A DNA stretch of 64,000 bases from Apiospora phragmitis (taxonomy: Eukaryota; Ascomycota; Sordariomycetes; Amphisphaeriales; Apiosporaceae), in assembly GCA_038363925.1 (NCBI GenBank), contig JAQQWL010000008.1:1302001-1366000 (forward strand). Reading direction: 5' to 3'. Shown here in pieces: positions 10,800 to 24,958 of this stretch; position 1 is the stretch's first letter; every line of letters begins with the position of its first letter. A model generated the notes under the pieces. That model ran no database searches. It saw only the letters and a list, made by a program, of their open reading frames with translations, and was not told where the DNA came from. The position numbers were made by a program, and so were the translations under genes.

Positions 10800-13700
10800 T
10801 ATCGATTTTATAAATATCTTAATTACCTATATTATTAAGTTATAATAGGTTTCTTTTTTTTATTATTTTTTATTATAATATTTATTTATTATAATTAATT
10901 ATATCGAAAAATCTCGGTTTAAGAAAACTATTACGCGTTTAGCTCTTACCGCTAACGTGAAATCCACGGGTAACTTAATTAGTATACCCTGTACTCGTTA
11001 TTTTCGCTAAAACCTAGCTTGTCGTATAAACGAGAAATCGTTTCGCTATTCGGAATATATTCGAGTTAATCGTTCTTATAATAATACCTTTATTACGTCG
11101 GCCTTGACGAAGCTGGCTACTTAATAAAAAAAGCTGGAGGCGGAAGAGTCGGACGTAAAAAAGACTTTATTCTTTTTATAAACGTAGTTATTTACCGCTT
11201 TAAGTCGTTTAACCTATTTTTATTATATAAAGAAGGTCGTAATAAAAAAGCGTTCAAAAGCGTTTCGTTAAGGAATATAAGAGCTAAATAAGAAAAATAA
11301 TATTTTTTTCGATTATTAATTAAAAGAACTTCGTTTTTAATAATTTATATTTTTTAAGTATTTTTAAAAACGTTAATTAATCGTTTTTTTAATTTAATAA
11401 GTTTCTTTAAGCTTAGGCCGTCGGTTTTTGTAGGGGAAGCTTCTTTTTAAACTTTTAGAGTTTTTTCGCAACGTTTATTAAGTATTTCTTAAGCTTTTAA
11501 GTATTATTTTTTAATAGGTAACCTTTCTATTAGACGAGGTATTAAAAGTTTCGTTTTTTTTTTCTTTTATTAATAATTTTGTTAACTTTATATTTATATT
11601 AATTTATTTCGATTTCTAATTATATATCGATTAAGGTTTTTTCGGTTATTAATTCGAGTAATAAAATATAAAATATAAGGTATATCTATATTATTTTAAG
11701 TAATAATAATCGGTAATTAGTTTTTAAAATAGTTTTTACGATTTTAAATAATTTTATTTTTTTAAAGTTTAATTTATCGCTTAATCGTTTCGTTTTAATA
11801 TTTCGTTATAAGAGGTAAACTTTTTTTCCTTTTTTAAAGGTTAGTCCTTTTAACCTTATCTAGTCGGCGTATCCTTTTATTTACTATTAGAAGAAGGTAA
11901 AGTCTTGTTATAATATAATTTAGAGTTCTTTTAATTTTTTAACTTATATAGTTGCGATTAGTATTAGCTCTTTTTCTAAAGGTTTTCTAGTAATTTCCGA
12001 GTCGTACCTATAGTTTGCTCGGAATAATAAAATACGTATAGCTTCGTTATTTATATTATTATAAGCGAATTAAATTATAAATAATAGTAATACTTAATTA
12101 TTTTATTTATAATTAATATAATAACGTAAGTATTATTTTAAGGTTTAGTTTATCCGCTCGGTTTATTTATTTATTTAAGGGTAGTAAGCCGTAAATAGTT
12201 TATATTTAATTTTAAGTTATACTATGAATAATTTTTAAAATTTAGCGGTAAATAATTTATCTTTATCGGAGATAATTATTTCGAGCAGCCCGTACTAGTT
12301 AATAATTATTCGGAGGAACGTATATATTAAGTTATTAATATTACTAAATTTTTTATACGGTAGGAAATAGGTATATTTTATAAATTTATTTATAATTATT
12401 AAGATACTATCGTAATCGATTTTAATTAAGAGTTTTTTTAATAAAGGTAGCTTAATAACGAAATTAAGTATAATAGTTTTTTATGCTTTATTTAACGGTA
12501 GGATCGGTTATAGTTCTCTGTACGGCCGGTATTAGGTAACTTTTACTTTGCTATAAAGGTTGTACTTGCCAATTATTTTAATTACGGTTAATTTGAAGTT
12601 TTTATAATCGAATTATTTAATAATTTTTTTCTAGGTTTTAAATATTTTTTAATATTTATATATAATGTATTCGTAAAATTCTTAAATAAAGTTTTCGCGG
12701 TATTATTTAAAGATATAAATTTTATTTTAATAAAAAATAAAACCGTCGCGGTTTTTAAGGTAATTTTTAAAATAGTTCGTGGGGTTAAGGGTTTAATTAA
12801 GTTATTAGAATTTAATAACTTAATCGTTATTATATTAAACGTAATTCGTAACGTTTAGTTATTTTAATAATATAAGGTTATTATCCTAGTTATAAATAAG
12901 GATGGTCCGCGTTTCGGACGGGATTTCTTCTTAATAGTCCGGTCGTTAGCTTAGTACGTTAACGCGGCCGTTCTCGTTATTTTTTTAATAGATAATAATG
13001 AGGTTAAATTTTAATAAGAATTTAAATTATTATATTTATTATTTATTTAATTTTTTAATAATAGTGAACGTTGTAAGGTTTTTATAATCGGTATAAACCT
13101 TAACCGGCTTTATTATTTCGTTAAAATAATATCTCTATTTTTCGTAAATTTTAATAATAATTATTAATTTTTTATTATAAATTTAATAATTAAGCTTTAA
13201 TCCGTTAAACTTTTTTAAAAAAAAAAATATAACCGGGTATAATTTCCCGTTATTGTTTCATTAATTAAGCTATCCTCCGATCGTATAATTCGATACGTCG
13301 GTTTTAATTTTAAAGGGTTTAAACGGGTTTATTATATAAAGTATTAATTCGTTAAGAATTCATTCCTTAATATTATAAAAGGCTTTATCTTTTTTTTTTT
13401 TATTAAAATAGTTCGTCCTTTTTTATTAGGTTTATTAGAAGTATCGTTATTTTATTAAATCCGGGGATAAAAATCCGGTAATAGTTAGCTAATTTTAAGA
13501 AAGATTTAATTTCCGTAACGTTTATAGGCGTAGGTTACTTTTTAATTATTAAAATTTTTAAGTTTTATTTAAATTTCGCCCGGGGATATTACATATTTTA
13601 TAAAGGTAACGGATTGTTAATAAAATTCGCTCTTTTTTAGGTTAATTAATAAGTTAGCGTTTTATAGCTTTTAGAGTATTAACTTTATATATTTTCGGTA

Positions 13701-15375
13701 TTATTCGTTATTTCCAGAATAAATAAAGATATTATCGAGATATATTATAATAAATTTATCTAGGTATTTTTATAAGATATAATTAATTATAAATTAAAAA
13801 TTAGCTGGTATATTAATTAAATTAAACAGTATAGCTTAATATTTAAAATATTTATACTTAGTTCGGAACGCGGTTTTTTATTTTTTTTTTTTAATTCGGA
13901 TTAAGTTATATACGTTAAGGAGGTCGAGTACTGTAAAAATTTTAACGTGTAATAGCTTATCTTATAAATCGCCGATTAAAAGAAGGAGGTATCGGTTCTT
14001 AATAATAATTTCGTTAAGCTTTTAGTAATCGATATATATACGTTATTTAGGTTTCCCGTCTTTACTTTTTTTTTAAAACGAAGAGGATAGGGAAGCCTAC
14101 TAGTAATATAGATAGTTAGATAACTCTTTTCTTAAGGTTCTTTATAATGTACTCCTTTAAGGCTTGTTTATATTCCTAATTAAGTTTATATATAGGTATA
14201 AATAAGGGTTCTTTCTTATTTTTAAAGGGTATTTTATAATTTTACCGTATGTAAAGCGGTAAGCTTGTTTTTAGTTTCCCGTTAAAAAATATTTCGAATT
14301 ACCGGTATTTTTTTAATATAATCGTTATAACGTTCGGCTTAGGCTTTTTAATAATAATATATACTTTAAAAACTTTAAATTTATTAAGGGGTCGCTTTTT
14401 AAACCGCTATTTATTAATTAAACCTTTTTTTAATATATTTTATTAAAGTTAGCTTATTTTTTAATTAATTTTAAAATTATTTACCCGTAATTAGGATATT
14501 TTTAAAATTATATCGTATTTTACGACGTCCGTGATATTATACGTGATTTGTTTATAGCGTTTTTCGATATTAATTAGAAAGTTCGCAATTTCTTTCTATA
14601 CTTCTTTATTATTATATATTATAAATCTTTTATTAACGGTTTTAAGTTAGTATAAGGCGTTTTTTTCTTATTATTCGAGTTTAAGGCAGTTAACGATTCG
14701 TAATAAAATATAGTTTTTTTATGTTTCGTTATTAAGTAATGCTTTAATATAAACTTTTTTTATACTTATTATTAATATAATATACTTATAAATAGCTCGA
14801 TTATTCGTTATTTAATATAAAGACCTGTTTTAGTCCGCTTATTATTATCCTTTTATAATAAGCGGTATCTATTTCCCGAACGCTGCTCTTATAGGTAATT
14901 AATAATCTTTTATAATCGATCCTCGTATCGTTACTATTACTCTCTCCGTTTTCTCTAGGGCGTTTTTTGGTATACTAATAGGGGTGTTTTTATATTCCTC
15001 CCCGTACGAAGTGCTGTCCCTAGTATTTAAGATTCGGGTTCTTCGGGTAATTCGAAAGTTTATTAAGTTCGCGGTAATTTATAAACGTTTTATAGGTTCT
15101 TTAATATATTAAAAGGGTTTTTTTATTAAATATATATTTATACGTTTTAAAAATATTAGGCGTTCTTTTTTAAACGTTTATAAGCTCGCAATTTTTCTTA
15201 AACGTATTTAAGGTATTAGTCCTCGAAGTACTCCTTTTAATCTCGTCCTTTTAAGTAATATTATCGTAGCTACCGTAGGTCTTTTTATATTAATAGGTAC
15301 GCGCGTCGTCCGTCGGGGGTCGACGTTCAGATTTTTCTGATAATATAGTTCGGGTACGGTTACGTAATAGGTTAT
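10800..15375 (-). pseudogene. Ty3 element A pol remnant
   Basis: Read on the minus strand, 12440-11950 gives an integrase core with RIP stops: DYDSILIIINKF, YTYFLPYKKF, EIIISDKDKLFTAKF and YLRYYINY. RNase H and reverse transcriptase remnants lie upstream at about 12900-14600. The copy is dead. Confidence 0.8.
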
Positions 15376-16107
15376 TATTACAACCCGACCTAACCATGCG
15401 GCTAAAAGGACCCCACTTACCGGCACGGAACTACCATACCCCGGACAGGCTACGATACCACAGTTACGGACTATATCGCCAGTTATATAAATACGAAACC
15501 AGACTTTTCTTAATAACGAGTAACGCTATTACCACGCCTAGCGATAAGGCGAATACGCCTATAAAGTAACGGCGACCGTTAATAAGTTACGTAGCACGGT
15601 AAATATTTAAGAGCGATTATTAAGTAATATCGAGCACGTTTAAAAGATATTATTAAGTAATATAGAGCGTAATTAAAAGCGATTACTAAGTAATATTAAG
15701 CACGTTTAAAAAAAATTATTAAATAATATAAAGCTTAATTAAGAGCGATTATTAAATAATACCGAGTACGTTTAAAAAAGATTATTAAGTAATAATAAAT
15801 TAATAAAAAAAGGATTAAATATATAACGATAAATATTTCCTCTATATATTTTATATAAATACTCGTTACTTTAATAATTAATTTAAATATTAATTTTAAT
15901 TTATTAAGAAAATAAATAATTTTAACGAAACTATTATAAATACCTCTAAACTTACGTACCTTAACTACCTTTGTTTTTATTAATCATTACTTATTATATC
16001 GATAAAAGCGACTTTTATTACATGTTTAAATACTTTTTCGTATTATTAATATAAACCTTAATACGTTTTATTAGGTTTTTTTTAAAACTTAAATAGCGTT
16101 TATTATA
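15376..16107 (+). repeat. 5' LTR of Ty3 element B
   Basis: 732 bp, beginning TATTACAACCCGACC (from TGTTACAACCCGACC) and ending GCGTTTATTATA (from GCGTTCGTTACA). It contains a tandem array of a roughly 33-bp unit at about 15600-15790. Confidence 0.85.
15600..15795 (+). repeat. Tandem array of about 33 bp in the LTR of element B
   Basis: Roughly six degenerate units, recognisable by alternating AAGTAATAT...GAGCACGTTT and AAGTAATAT...GAGCGTAATT blocks. The array recurs in the 3' LTR at about 22655-22850. It is absent from the LTRs of elements A and C, which have GCTCACGGTGATCC-type units instead. Confidence 0.65.
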
Positions 16108-16179
16108 TTTTAATTACTTTTATTTTTACGAATTATTACTTAGACTTTTAAATAATAATATCACAAGAATTATATTTAT

Positions 16180-19100
16180 ACCTAGCCTTAATAATACTAT
16201 TTAATAAGGAAAGGCTCCTATCGCCACCTTTAATACCTTTTAATAAAACCTTATTATAAACGTTAATAATAATAATAATAATAACGAACTTATATAATAA
16301 ACGTTAATTAAGCGAATTAAAAAACTCGAGTAAAAAAGCGCTAATTATTAATATTATTACGTTAAATTCGAAAAAAGCGTAACGAGCTCTTAATTAAAGG
16401 TATTTTAAAATAAATACCTTATAATATTAATAAGCTACGCGAAAAAGTACGCCTCTTTTATATAATTATTAATATTATTTAAACCTTTATTATATTAAAA
16501 AAGGGTATAAAGATTAATACGTTAATACTTTTTAACGGGATAAATAAAAACTTTCGAAGCTTTTTTATTTAAATTAAAACCTATTAACGGTTTTATAAAA
16601 AAATATTCTAAAACGTTATTTAACGAGTTATTTACGCCGCCTCGTTTTTTTTAAAAATAAAGCACTTATTTAATTCGAGCCTTACTTAAATAAACTCGTA
16701 AAGAATAATTAATAAATTAAGCTATACCGTATAAGGATATAACGTATTTTCAAAAATTACGACGGCTTTAAACAAGCCCTTAAATCACTCTTCTAAAACC
16801 CCGACGAAAAACGACAGGCGGAGAGGGAGCTAGAAACCTTTAAACAAAAAAGGTCAGCCGCTTTTTACACAGCCGAGTTCCGACGTATCATAGCTCGACT
16901 AAATTATACTAAAGCTACGAAAATTATAATATATTATTAAGGACTAAAAAATAATATTAAAAACGAATTTAGCCGGCTTGACGCCTTTAATAACTTCTTT
17001 TTATATATAGAATTCACTATTAAAATCAATACCCGCATATACGAACGACGCCGCGAGAAGTAAAGCGGACCCTAGCGGTAGACCAGCCGAACCCTAACCA
17101 ATACCGGGCGACTACGATAACATAACTATATACCGCCTAGGAACACCACGATATATAATTATTATAATAAACTTATAAATTTTAACGTTATTAAATATAA
17201 TAAATAAGATAAAAAATTACGTAATATTTATTATAATTATTAAAAACTAGGATATTACGCTTAAAAATATTAAATATTAAAAAAGAACTTTTAACGAGTC
17301 TTAAAAAAACGATACGTTAATATTATTAAAATAAAAAACACTTTTATAATAATTATTAAAAATAATAACGCTACTATTAAATATAACAGTTTATTCTAAA
17401 TAGCCTATTATAATAATAAGTACACTTTTTATTTAGCGAATAAAAAAGGTACCGGATAATTCTTTAAAACCTCGGGAAGTAAGGAGGACCATAGCTAAAA
17501 CGTCGCGATAATACGAAAGAAATAACCCCTTTTTTATAACAAAAATAATAATTTAATAAATAATATTATAAACTAATTAAAATAATTAATAAACTACGAA
17601 TATTTAATAAATATATTAATAAATAAGTTAATAAACGAGATCGTTAAATTTAAAAACTTTAGGACTAACGAGTAGTTAGCCGTTTTTAATATTCTTTACC
17701 TTAACTCGAAATATCTACGCTAAATACTTATTACGGCCGGTTTTAATTAAAAAATTTATAATAATTACGTAATAAAAAATAATTTATAAATCTTTCTTAT
17801 ATATAAAAAATATTTTACGTTTTTATAAATTTCGTATATATATAATATTTATACGGAATATTTTATAAAGAAACTCGAATATAAATAATTTCCTTAAAAA
17901 ATTAATAAATAATTTATTACGTAACTATACCCGGATTATATTATTAAAAAAATCTAAATATCGATCCTAAACGGATAACGCGCGTATTTATTAATATAAA
18001 AAAACTTACAATAATTATAACGGTATTATTTAAAAAGATAGGATTAAAAGGAGTATTTTAAAAACTAATATTTTAAGTACGCTTAGGAAAAATCGCGAGC
18101 TTATAAACGTTTAAAAAAAAGCGCTTAATATTTTTAAAACGTATAAGTATATATTTAATAAAAAAACCTCTTTATTATATTAAAAAATTTATAAAGCGTT
18201 TATAAATTATCGCGAACTTAATAAACTTTCGAATTATTAAAAAAACCTAAATTTTAAATATTAAAAATAGTATTTTATACGGGGAAAAGTATAAAAATAC
18301 CCTTATTAATAACTTATAAATATAGTATTTAAAAAATAGACGCCGCTTATTATAAAAAGACAACAACAAGCGGACTAAAATAAGTCCCTATATTAAATAA
18401 TAAATAATCGAGCTATTTATAAGTATATTATATTAATATTAAACGTAAAAAGAGTTTATATTAAAACGTTATTTAATAGCGGAATATAAAGAAATTATAT
18501 TTTATTACGAATCGTTAATTACTTTAAACTTAAATAATAAGAAAAAAACGCTTTATACCGATTTAAAACCGTCGATAAAAGATTTATAACCTATAACGAT
18601 AGAGAAGTACGAAAAGAAGTCGCGAACCTTCTAGTCAATATTAAAAAACATTATAAATGAATTACGTATAACATTACGGACGTTATAAGATACAATATAA
18701 TTTTAAAAATATCTTAATTATAAGTAAATAATTCTAAAATTAATTAAAAAATAGGCTAATTTTAATAAAATATACTAAAAAAAGGTTTAATTAATAAATA
18801 GCGGTTTAAAAAGCGACCCCTTAATAAACTTAAAATCTTTAAAGTATATATTATTATTAAAAAGTTTAAGCCGAATATTATAACGATTATATTAAAAGAG
18901 TACCGGTAATTCGAGACTTTTTTTAATGAGAAATTAAAAATAGGCTTACCGTTTTATATATGGTAGGATTATGAAATACTTTTTAAAAATAGGAAGGAAC
19001 CTTTATTTATACCTATATATAAATTTAATCAGGAATACGAATAAACCTTAAAGGAGTATATTATAGAAAACTTTAAAAAAAGAGTTATTTAATTATTTAT

Positions 19101-22100
19101 ATTATTAATAAGCTTCTTTATCCTTTTCGTTTTAAAAAAAAGTAAAAACGGGAAACTTAAGTAGCGTATATATATCGATTATTAAAAACTTAACGAAATT
19201 ATTATTAAAAACCGGTACCTTTTCCTTTTAATTAGCGATTTATAAAATAAGTTATTATATATTAAAATTTTTACGGTATTCGACCTTTTTAATGTATATA
19301 ATTTAATCCGAATTAAAAAAGGAAAAAAATAGAAAACCGCGTTTCGAACTAAGTATAGTTATTTCGAATATTAAGTTATACTGTTTAATTTAATGAATAT
19401 ATTAATTAGTTTTTAATTTATAATTAATTATATTTTATAAAAATACCTCGATAAGTTTATTATAATATACTTTGATAATATTTTTATTTATTTCGAAAAT
19501 AATGAATAATACCGAAAATATATAAAGCTAATACTTTAAAAGCTATAGAACGCTAACTTATTAATTAATTTAGAAAAGAGCGAATTCTATTAATGATCCG
19601 TTATCTTTATAAAATATGTAATATTTCTAGGCGAAATTTGAATAAAACCTTTAAAAATTTTAATAATTAAAGAGTAATTTACGCTTATAAGCGTTATAAA
19701 AATTAGATCTTTTTTAAAATTAGTTAATTATTATTAAATTTTTAACCCTAGATTTAATAAAATAGCGATACTTTTAATAAACTTAATAAAAAAGGACGAA
19801 TTATTTTAATAAACGGAAAAAAAAGATAAAGCTTTTTACGATATTAAAGAACGAATTTTTAACGAATTAATACTTTACGTAATAAACCCGTTTAAACCTT
19901 TTAAAATTAAAACCGATCTATTAAATTATATAATTAGAGGATAGCTTAATTAATAAAACGATAACGGGAAATTATACCCGGTTATATTTTTTTTTAAAAA
20001 ACTTAACGGATTAAAATTTAATTATTAAATTTATAATAAAGAGTTAATAACTATTATTAAAACTTATAAAAAATAGAAATATTATTTTAATAAAATAATA
20101 AAGCTGGTTAAGGTTTATATTAATTATAAAAACCCTATAATATTTATTATTATTAAAAAATTAAATAAATAATAAATATAATAGTTTAAATTCTTATTAA
20201 GATTTAACCTTATTATTATTTATTAAAAAGGTAACGAGAACGGTCGCGTTGATATATTAAGTTAACGATTAAATTATTAAGAAGAAATCCCGCTCGAAAC
20301 GCGGACTATCCTTGTTTATAATTAAAACGGTAACCTTATATCGTTAAAATAACTAAACGTTACGAACTATGTTTAATATAATAACGATTAGGTTATTAAA
20401 TTCTAATAATTTAATTAAACTTTTAACCCTGCGAATTATTTTAAAGATTATTTTAAAAACCGCGACGGTTTCGTTTTTTATTAAAATAAGATCTATATTT
20501 TTAAATAATACCGCGAAAACTTTATCTAAAAATTCTACGAGCACTTTATATACAGATACTAAGGAATGTTTAAAATTTAAAAAAGGATTATTAAATAATT
20601 TAATTATAAAAACCTCAAGCTAATCGTGGTTAAAGTAATCGGTAAATATAACTTTTATAGTAAAGTAAAAGCTACCCGATACAGGCCGTACGGAGAGCTA
20701 CAGCCGATCCCACTGCTAAATAAAGTATAGAAAACTATTGTATTTAATTTCGTTATTAAGCTGCCTTTATTAAAAAAACCCCTAATTAAGGTTGATTATA
20801 ATAATATCTTAATAATTATAAATAAATTTACGAAATATATTTATTTCTTACCGTATAAAAAATTTAATAATATTAATAACTTAATATACACGTTCTTTTA
20901 AATAATTATTAATTAATACGGGTTACCCGAAATAATTATTTCTAATAAAAATAAATTATTTACCGTTAAATTCTAAAAGTTATTTATAATATAACTTAGA
21001 GTTAAATATAAACTATTTATGGTTTACTACCCTTAAATAAATAAATAAATCGAGCGGATAAACTAAACCTTAAAATAATACCTACGCTATTATGTTAACT
21101 ACGAATAAAATAATTAAGTATAATTATTACTTATAACTTAATTCGCTTATAATAATATAAATAACGAAGCTACGCGTATTTTATTATTCCGAATAAATTA
21201 CGAATATAACTCAGAAGTTATTAAAAAACTTTTAAAAAAAAAACTAGTATTAATCGCGACTATATAAATCGAAAAATTAAAGGAATTTTAAATTATATTA
21301 TAATAAAACCTTACCTTCTTTTAATAGCGAATAAAAAGATACGTTAATTAAATGAGGTTAAAAGGATTAACCTTTAAAAAAAGGAAAAAAAGTTTACTTT
21401 TTATAATAAAATATTAAAACGAAATAATTAAGTAATAAATTAGATTTTAAAAAAATAAAACTATTCGAAATTATAAAAGCTATTTTAAAAACTAATTACT
21501 AATTATTCCTACTTAAAATAATACAGATACACTTTATATTTTATATTTTATTATTCGAATTAACGGTTGAAAAAACTTTAATCAATATATAATTAAAAGC
21601 TGAAATAGATTAATACGAGTACGAAATTAATAAAATTATTAATAAAAAAAACGAAGCTTCTAATATTTCGTTTAATAAAAAAGTTATTTATTAAAAGATA
21701 ATACTTAGGTTCTTAAAAAACACTTAGCGAATATTATTAAAAAGCTATGGACGTTTAAACGATAACCTCGGGAATCGGTTTAAAAGAGAAGTCGGTCGCG
21801 TTCTAATTAATAACGCTAAAACCCTTTTAAACTTAAACGGCTATAACGGCCTTAGACTCCCGACGCTCCTGCTTTTCTAGCTCGTTTAAAAAACGTAAGC
21901 CACGTTATATTAACTTAACCCCTTAAGTACGAGCTATTTTTTTTTTTATTTACGAAAATAAATAAAACGAGTAACGGCCTCGTTAATTTAGCATTAGAAC
22001 TCTAGGAAATAAGCCTTTACGGCGGACTTTTTTCGAGATAAGCGGTCGTACTTATTTTGTACACGTTATAAAAAAAAATAAAACCCTGATACTATTATAT

Positions 22101-22400
22101 ATATAATTAATACGAGTATATTTTTTATATTTATTAACGCTTTTTATTATTATATAAAATTATTTTTTTATAAAATAATAATTATAAAATATAATTATAA
22201 AACTAAACTTAAAAAAGGCTTCGATAAAGTTTATATAATAAACGGTAAAAAAACGATTAAGTTTAATTCGAGATTTTTCGACGCGACTATTTATAATAAA
22301 TATATATTATAATAAAAAACGATAAGGAAAAAAAAAACTTATTATAAATTATAATAAGCGGATAATTAGGGTACTTATAAAATCGATATTTTAAAAATAA
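16180..22400 (+). pseudogene. Ty3 element B gag-pol remnant
   Basis: Gag zinc-knuckle remnant at about 17190-17330. A retropepsin-like stretch near 18460-18720 includes LFNSGI, from the LFDSGA-type active site, and VANLLVNI. The reverse transcriptase (about 18900-19550) retains KIFTVFDLFNVYNLIRIKKG and IIYFDNIFIYFENNE, where the catalytic Tyr-x-Asp-Asp motif reads YFDN. RNase H follows, with a piece ending NGRVDILS near 20250. The integrase is at about 20740-21200 (DYNNILIIINKF). A possible chromodomain-like remnant is near 21600-21740. Many TAG/TAA codons stand where CAG, CGA or TGG is expected, as RIP produces. Confidence 0.85.
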
Positions 22401-22423
22401 AGCAATTAAAAAAAAGAGGATAG

Positions 22424-23154
22424 TATTATAACCCGACCTAACTATACGGCTAAAAAGACCCTATTTACCGGCACGGAACTACTATACCCCGAACAGGCTA
22501 CGATACTATAATTACGGACCACACCGCTAATTATATAAATATGAAACTAAACTTTTTTTAATAACGAATAACGCTAATACTACGCCCGGCGATAAGGCGA
22601 ATACGCCTATAAAATAACGGCGACCGTTAATAAATTACGTAGTACGGTAAATATTTAAAAGCGATTATTAAGTAATACCGAGCACGCTTAAAAGAAATTA
22701 CTAAATAATATAAAGCGTAATTAAAAACGATTATTAAATAATATTAAACACGTTTAAAAAAGATTATTAAATAATATAAAGCGTAATTAAGAGCGATTAC
22801 TAAGTAATATTAAGCACGCTTAAAAGAGATTATTAAATAATAATAAATTAATAAAAAAGAATTAAATATATAACGATAGATATTTCCCCTATATATTTTA
22901 TATAAATACTTATTATTTTAATAATTAATTTAAATATTAATCTTAACTTATTAATAAGGTAAATAACTTTAACGAAACTATTATAAATACCCCTAAGCCT
23001 ACGCACTTTAGCTACCTTCGTTTTTACTAATTATTACTTATTATATCGATAAAAGCGACTTTTATCGCACGTTTAAATACTCTCTCGTATTATTAATATA
23101 AACCTTAATACGTCTTACTAGGTTTCTTTTAGAACTTAGATAGCGTTCGTTATA
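22424..23154 (+). repeat. 3' LTR of Ty3 element B
   Basis: 731 bp, the same orientation and length as 15376-16107. The same roughly 33-bp tandem array is at about 22655-22850. Confidence 0.85.
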
Positions 23155-23159
23155 ATTAT

Positions 23160-24950
23160 TTACCGATCTTTCGGGGAAACTATTCGTGCTCGAGTTTCTC
23201 CGTAAAGTATTCCGTATAAGCGTTATATATATATAAAATTTATAAGAGCGTAAAGTATTTTTCGTATATAAGGGAGATTTATAAGTCGTTTTTTATTATA
23301 TAATTATCGTGGATTCTTTAGTTAAAATCGGCCGTAATAAGTATTTAGCGTAGGTGTTTCGAGTCGGGGTAAGGAATACCAGGGATGGCTAACCACTTGT
23401 TGGTCTTAAGGTTTTTAAATTTAGCGATCTCGTTTATTAGCTCGTTTATTAGTATACTTACTAGATATTCGTGGTTTATTAATTATTTTAATTAGTTTAT
23501 AATATTATTTATTAAATTACTATTTTCGTTATAAGGAAAGGGTTATTCTTTTCGTATTATCGCGACGCTTTAATTATAGTTTTTTTTATTTTCCGGGGTT
23601 TTAAAGAATTATTTAATACTTTGCTTATTCGTTAAATAAGAGATGTATTTATTATTATAGCAAGCTATTTAAAATAGGCTGTTATATTTAATAATAACGT
23701 TATTATTTTTAATAATTATTATAAAGGTATTCTTTATTTTAATAGTATTAACGTATCGTTTTTTTAAAACTTGTTAAAAATCTTTTTTAATGCTTAATAT
23801 TTTTAAGCGTAATGTCCTAATTTTTAATAATTATAACAGGTGCCGTATAACTTTTTATCTTATTTATTATATTTAATAACGTTAAAGTTTATAAGTTTAT
23901 TATAATAATTATATATTATAATATTTTTAGGCGGTATAGGGTTATATTAATATAATCGCCCCGTATTAGCTTACGTTTAATTAATTTACCGCTAAGGTCC
24001 GCCTTATTTTTTACGGCGTCGCTCGTATATACGGGTATCGATTTTAATAATAAATTTTATATACGAGAAAAAGTTATTGGGGGCGTTAAGCTGGCTAAGT
24101 TCGTTCTTAATATCGTTTTTTAGTTTTCGATAATATATTATAATTTTCGTAACTTCGGTATAATTTAGTCGAGTTATAATATATTAGAACTCGGTTATAT
24201 AAAAAGCGGTTAATCTTTTTTATTTAAAGGTTTTAAATTCCTTTTCCGCTTGTTATTTTTCGTTAAAGTTTTAAAAAAGTGATTTAAAGGCCTGTTTAAA
24301 GCCGTCGTAATTTTCGAAAATACGCTATATTTTTATGCGGTATAGCTTAATTTATTAATCGTTTTTTATAAGTTTATTTAAATAAGGTTTGAATTAAACG
24401 AGTACCTTATTTTTAAAAAACGAAGCGGCGTAGATAACTCGCTGGGTAACGTTTTAGAACGTTTTTTTATAAAACCGTTAATAAGCTTTAATTTAAATAA
24501 AAAAACCTCGGAAGTTTTCGCTTATTTCGTTAAAAAGGGTTAACGTATTAATTTTTATACCCTTTTTTAATATAATAAGGGTTTAAATAATATTAATAAC
24601 TATACAGAGGAGACGTACCTCCTCGCGTAATTTATTAATATTATAGGGTGTTTATTTTAAAATATTTTTAGCTAGGAGTTCGTTACGCTCCTTTTCGAGC
24701 TTAACGTAGTGATATTAATAATTAGCGTTCTTTTATTTAAGTTTTTTAATTCGTTTAATTAACGCTTATTGTGTAGGCTCGTTATTATTATCGTTACTAT
24801 TAACGTTTATAATAAGGTCTTATTAAGAGGTACTAGGGGTGGCGATAGGAGTTTTTTTTTATCGGACGGTATTACTAAGCCTAGGTATAGATATAGTTCT
24901 TATAGTATTATTATTTAAAAGTTTAAGTAATAATTTATAAAAATAAAAGT
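23160..24950 (-). pseudogene. Ty3 element A gag remnant
   Basis: Minus-strand remnant between the 5' LTR and the insertion point of element B. A zinc-knuckle-like stretch (CYNY, KLGHYA) is readable near 23820-23890. It is collinear with the gag region of B at 16180-17900. Confidence 0.65.
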
Positions 24951-24958
24951 AATTAAAA

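Larger units (their letters stand above)
15376..23154 (+). mobile_element. Ty3/gypsy retrotransposon B, full length, RIP-inactivated
   Basis: 7.78-kb element with same-orientation LTRs at 15376-16107 and 22424-23154. Order on the plus strand: gag with zinc knuckle (near 17190-17330), retropepsin, reverse transcriptase, RNase H, integrase and a possible chromodomain-like end. It is inserted in element A in the opposite orientation, at the gag/pol junction. Flanks GTTAT (15371-15375) and ATTAT (23155-23159) fit a 5-bp target duplication with one RIP change. Confidence 0.9.

Noticed and set aside
15208..15426. 72-codon minus frame at the edge of element B
   Set aside because: It crosses the insertion junction at 15375/15376, so it is an accident of the nested insertion.
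15600..15795. CRISPR array
   Set aside because: Repeats are degenerate with no unique spacers, lie within an LTR, and the genome is eukaryotic.
20353..20623. Overlapping short frames in the AT-rich block
   Set aside because: Both lie in the RIP-altered pol region of Ty3 element B and have inverted or direct counterparts near 12700 and 63150; not host genes.
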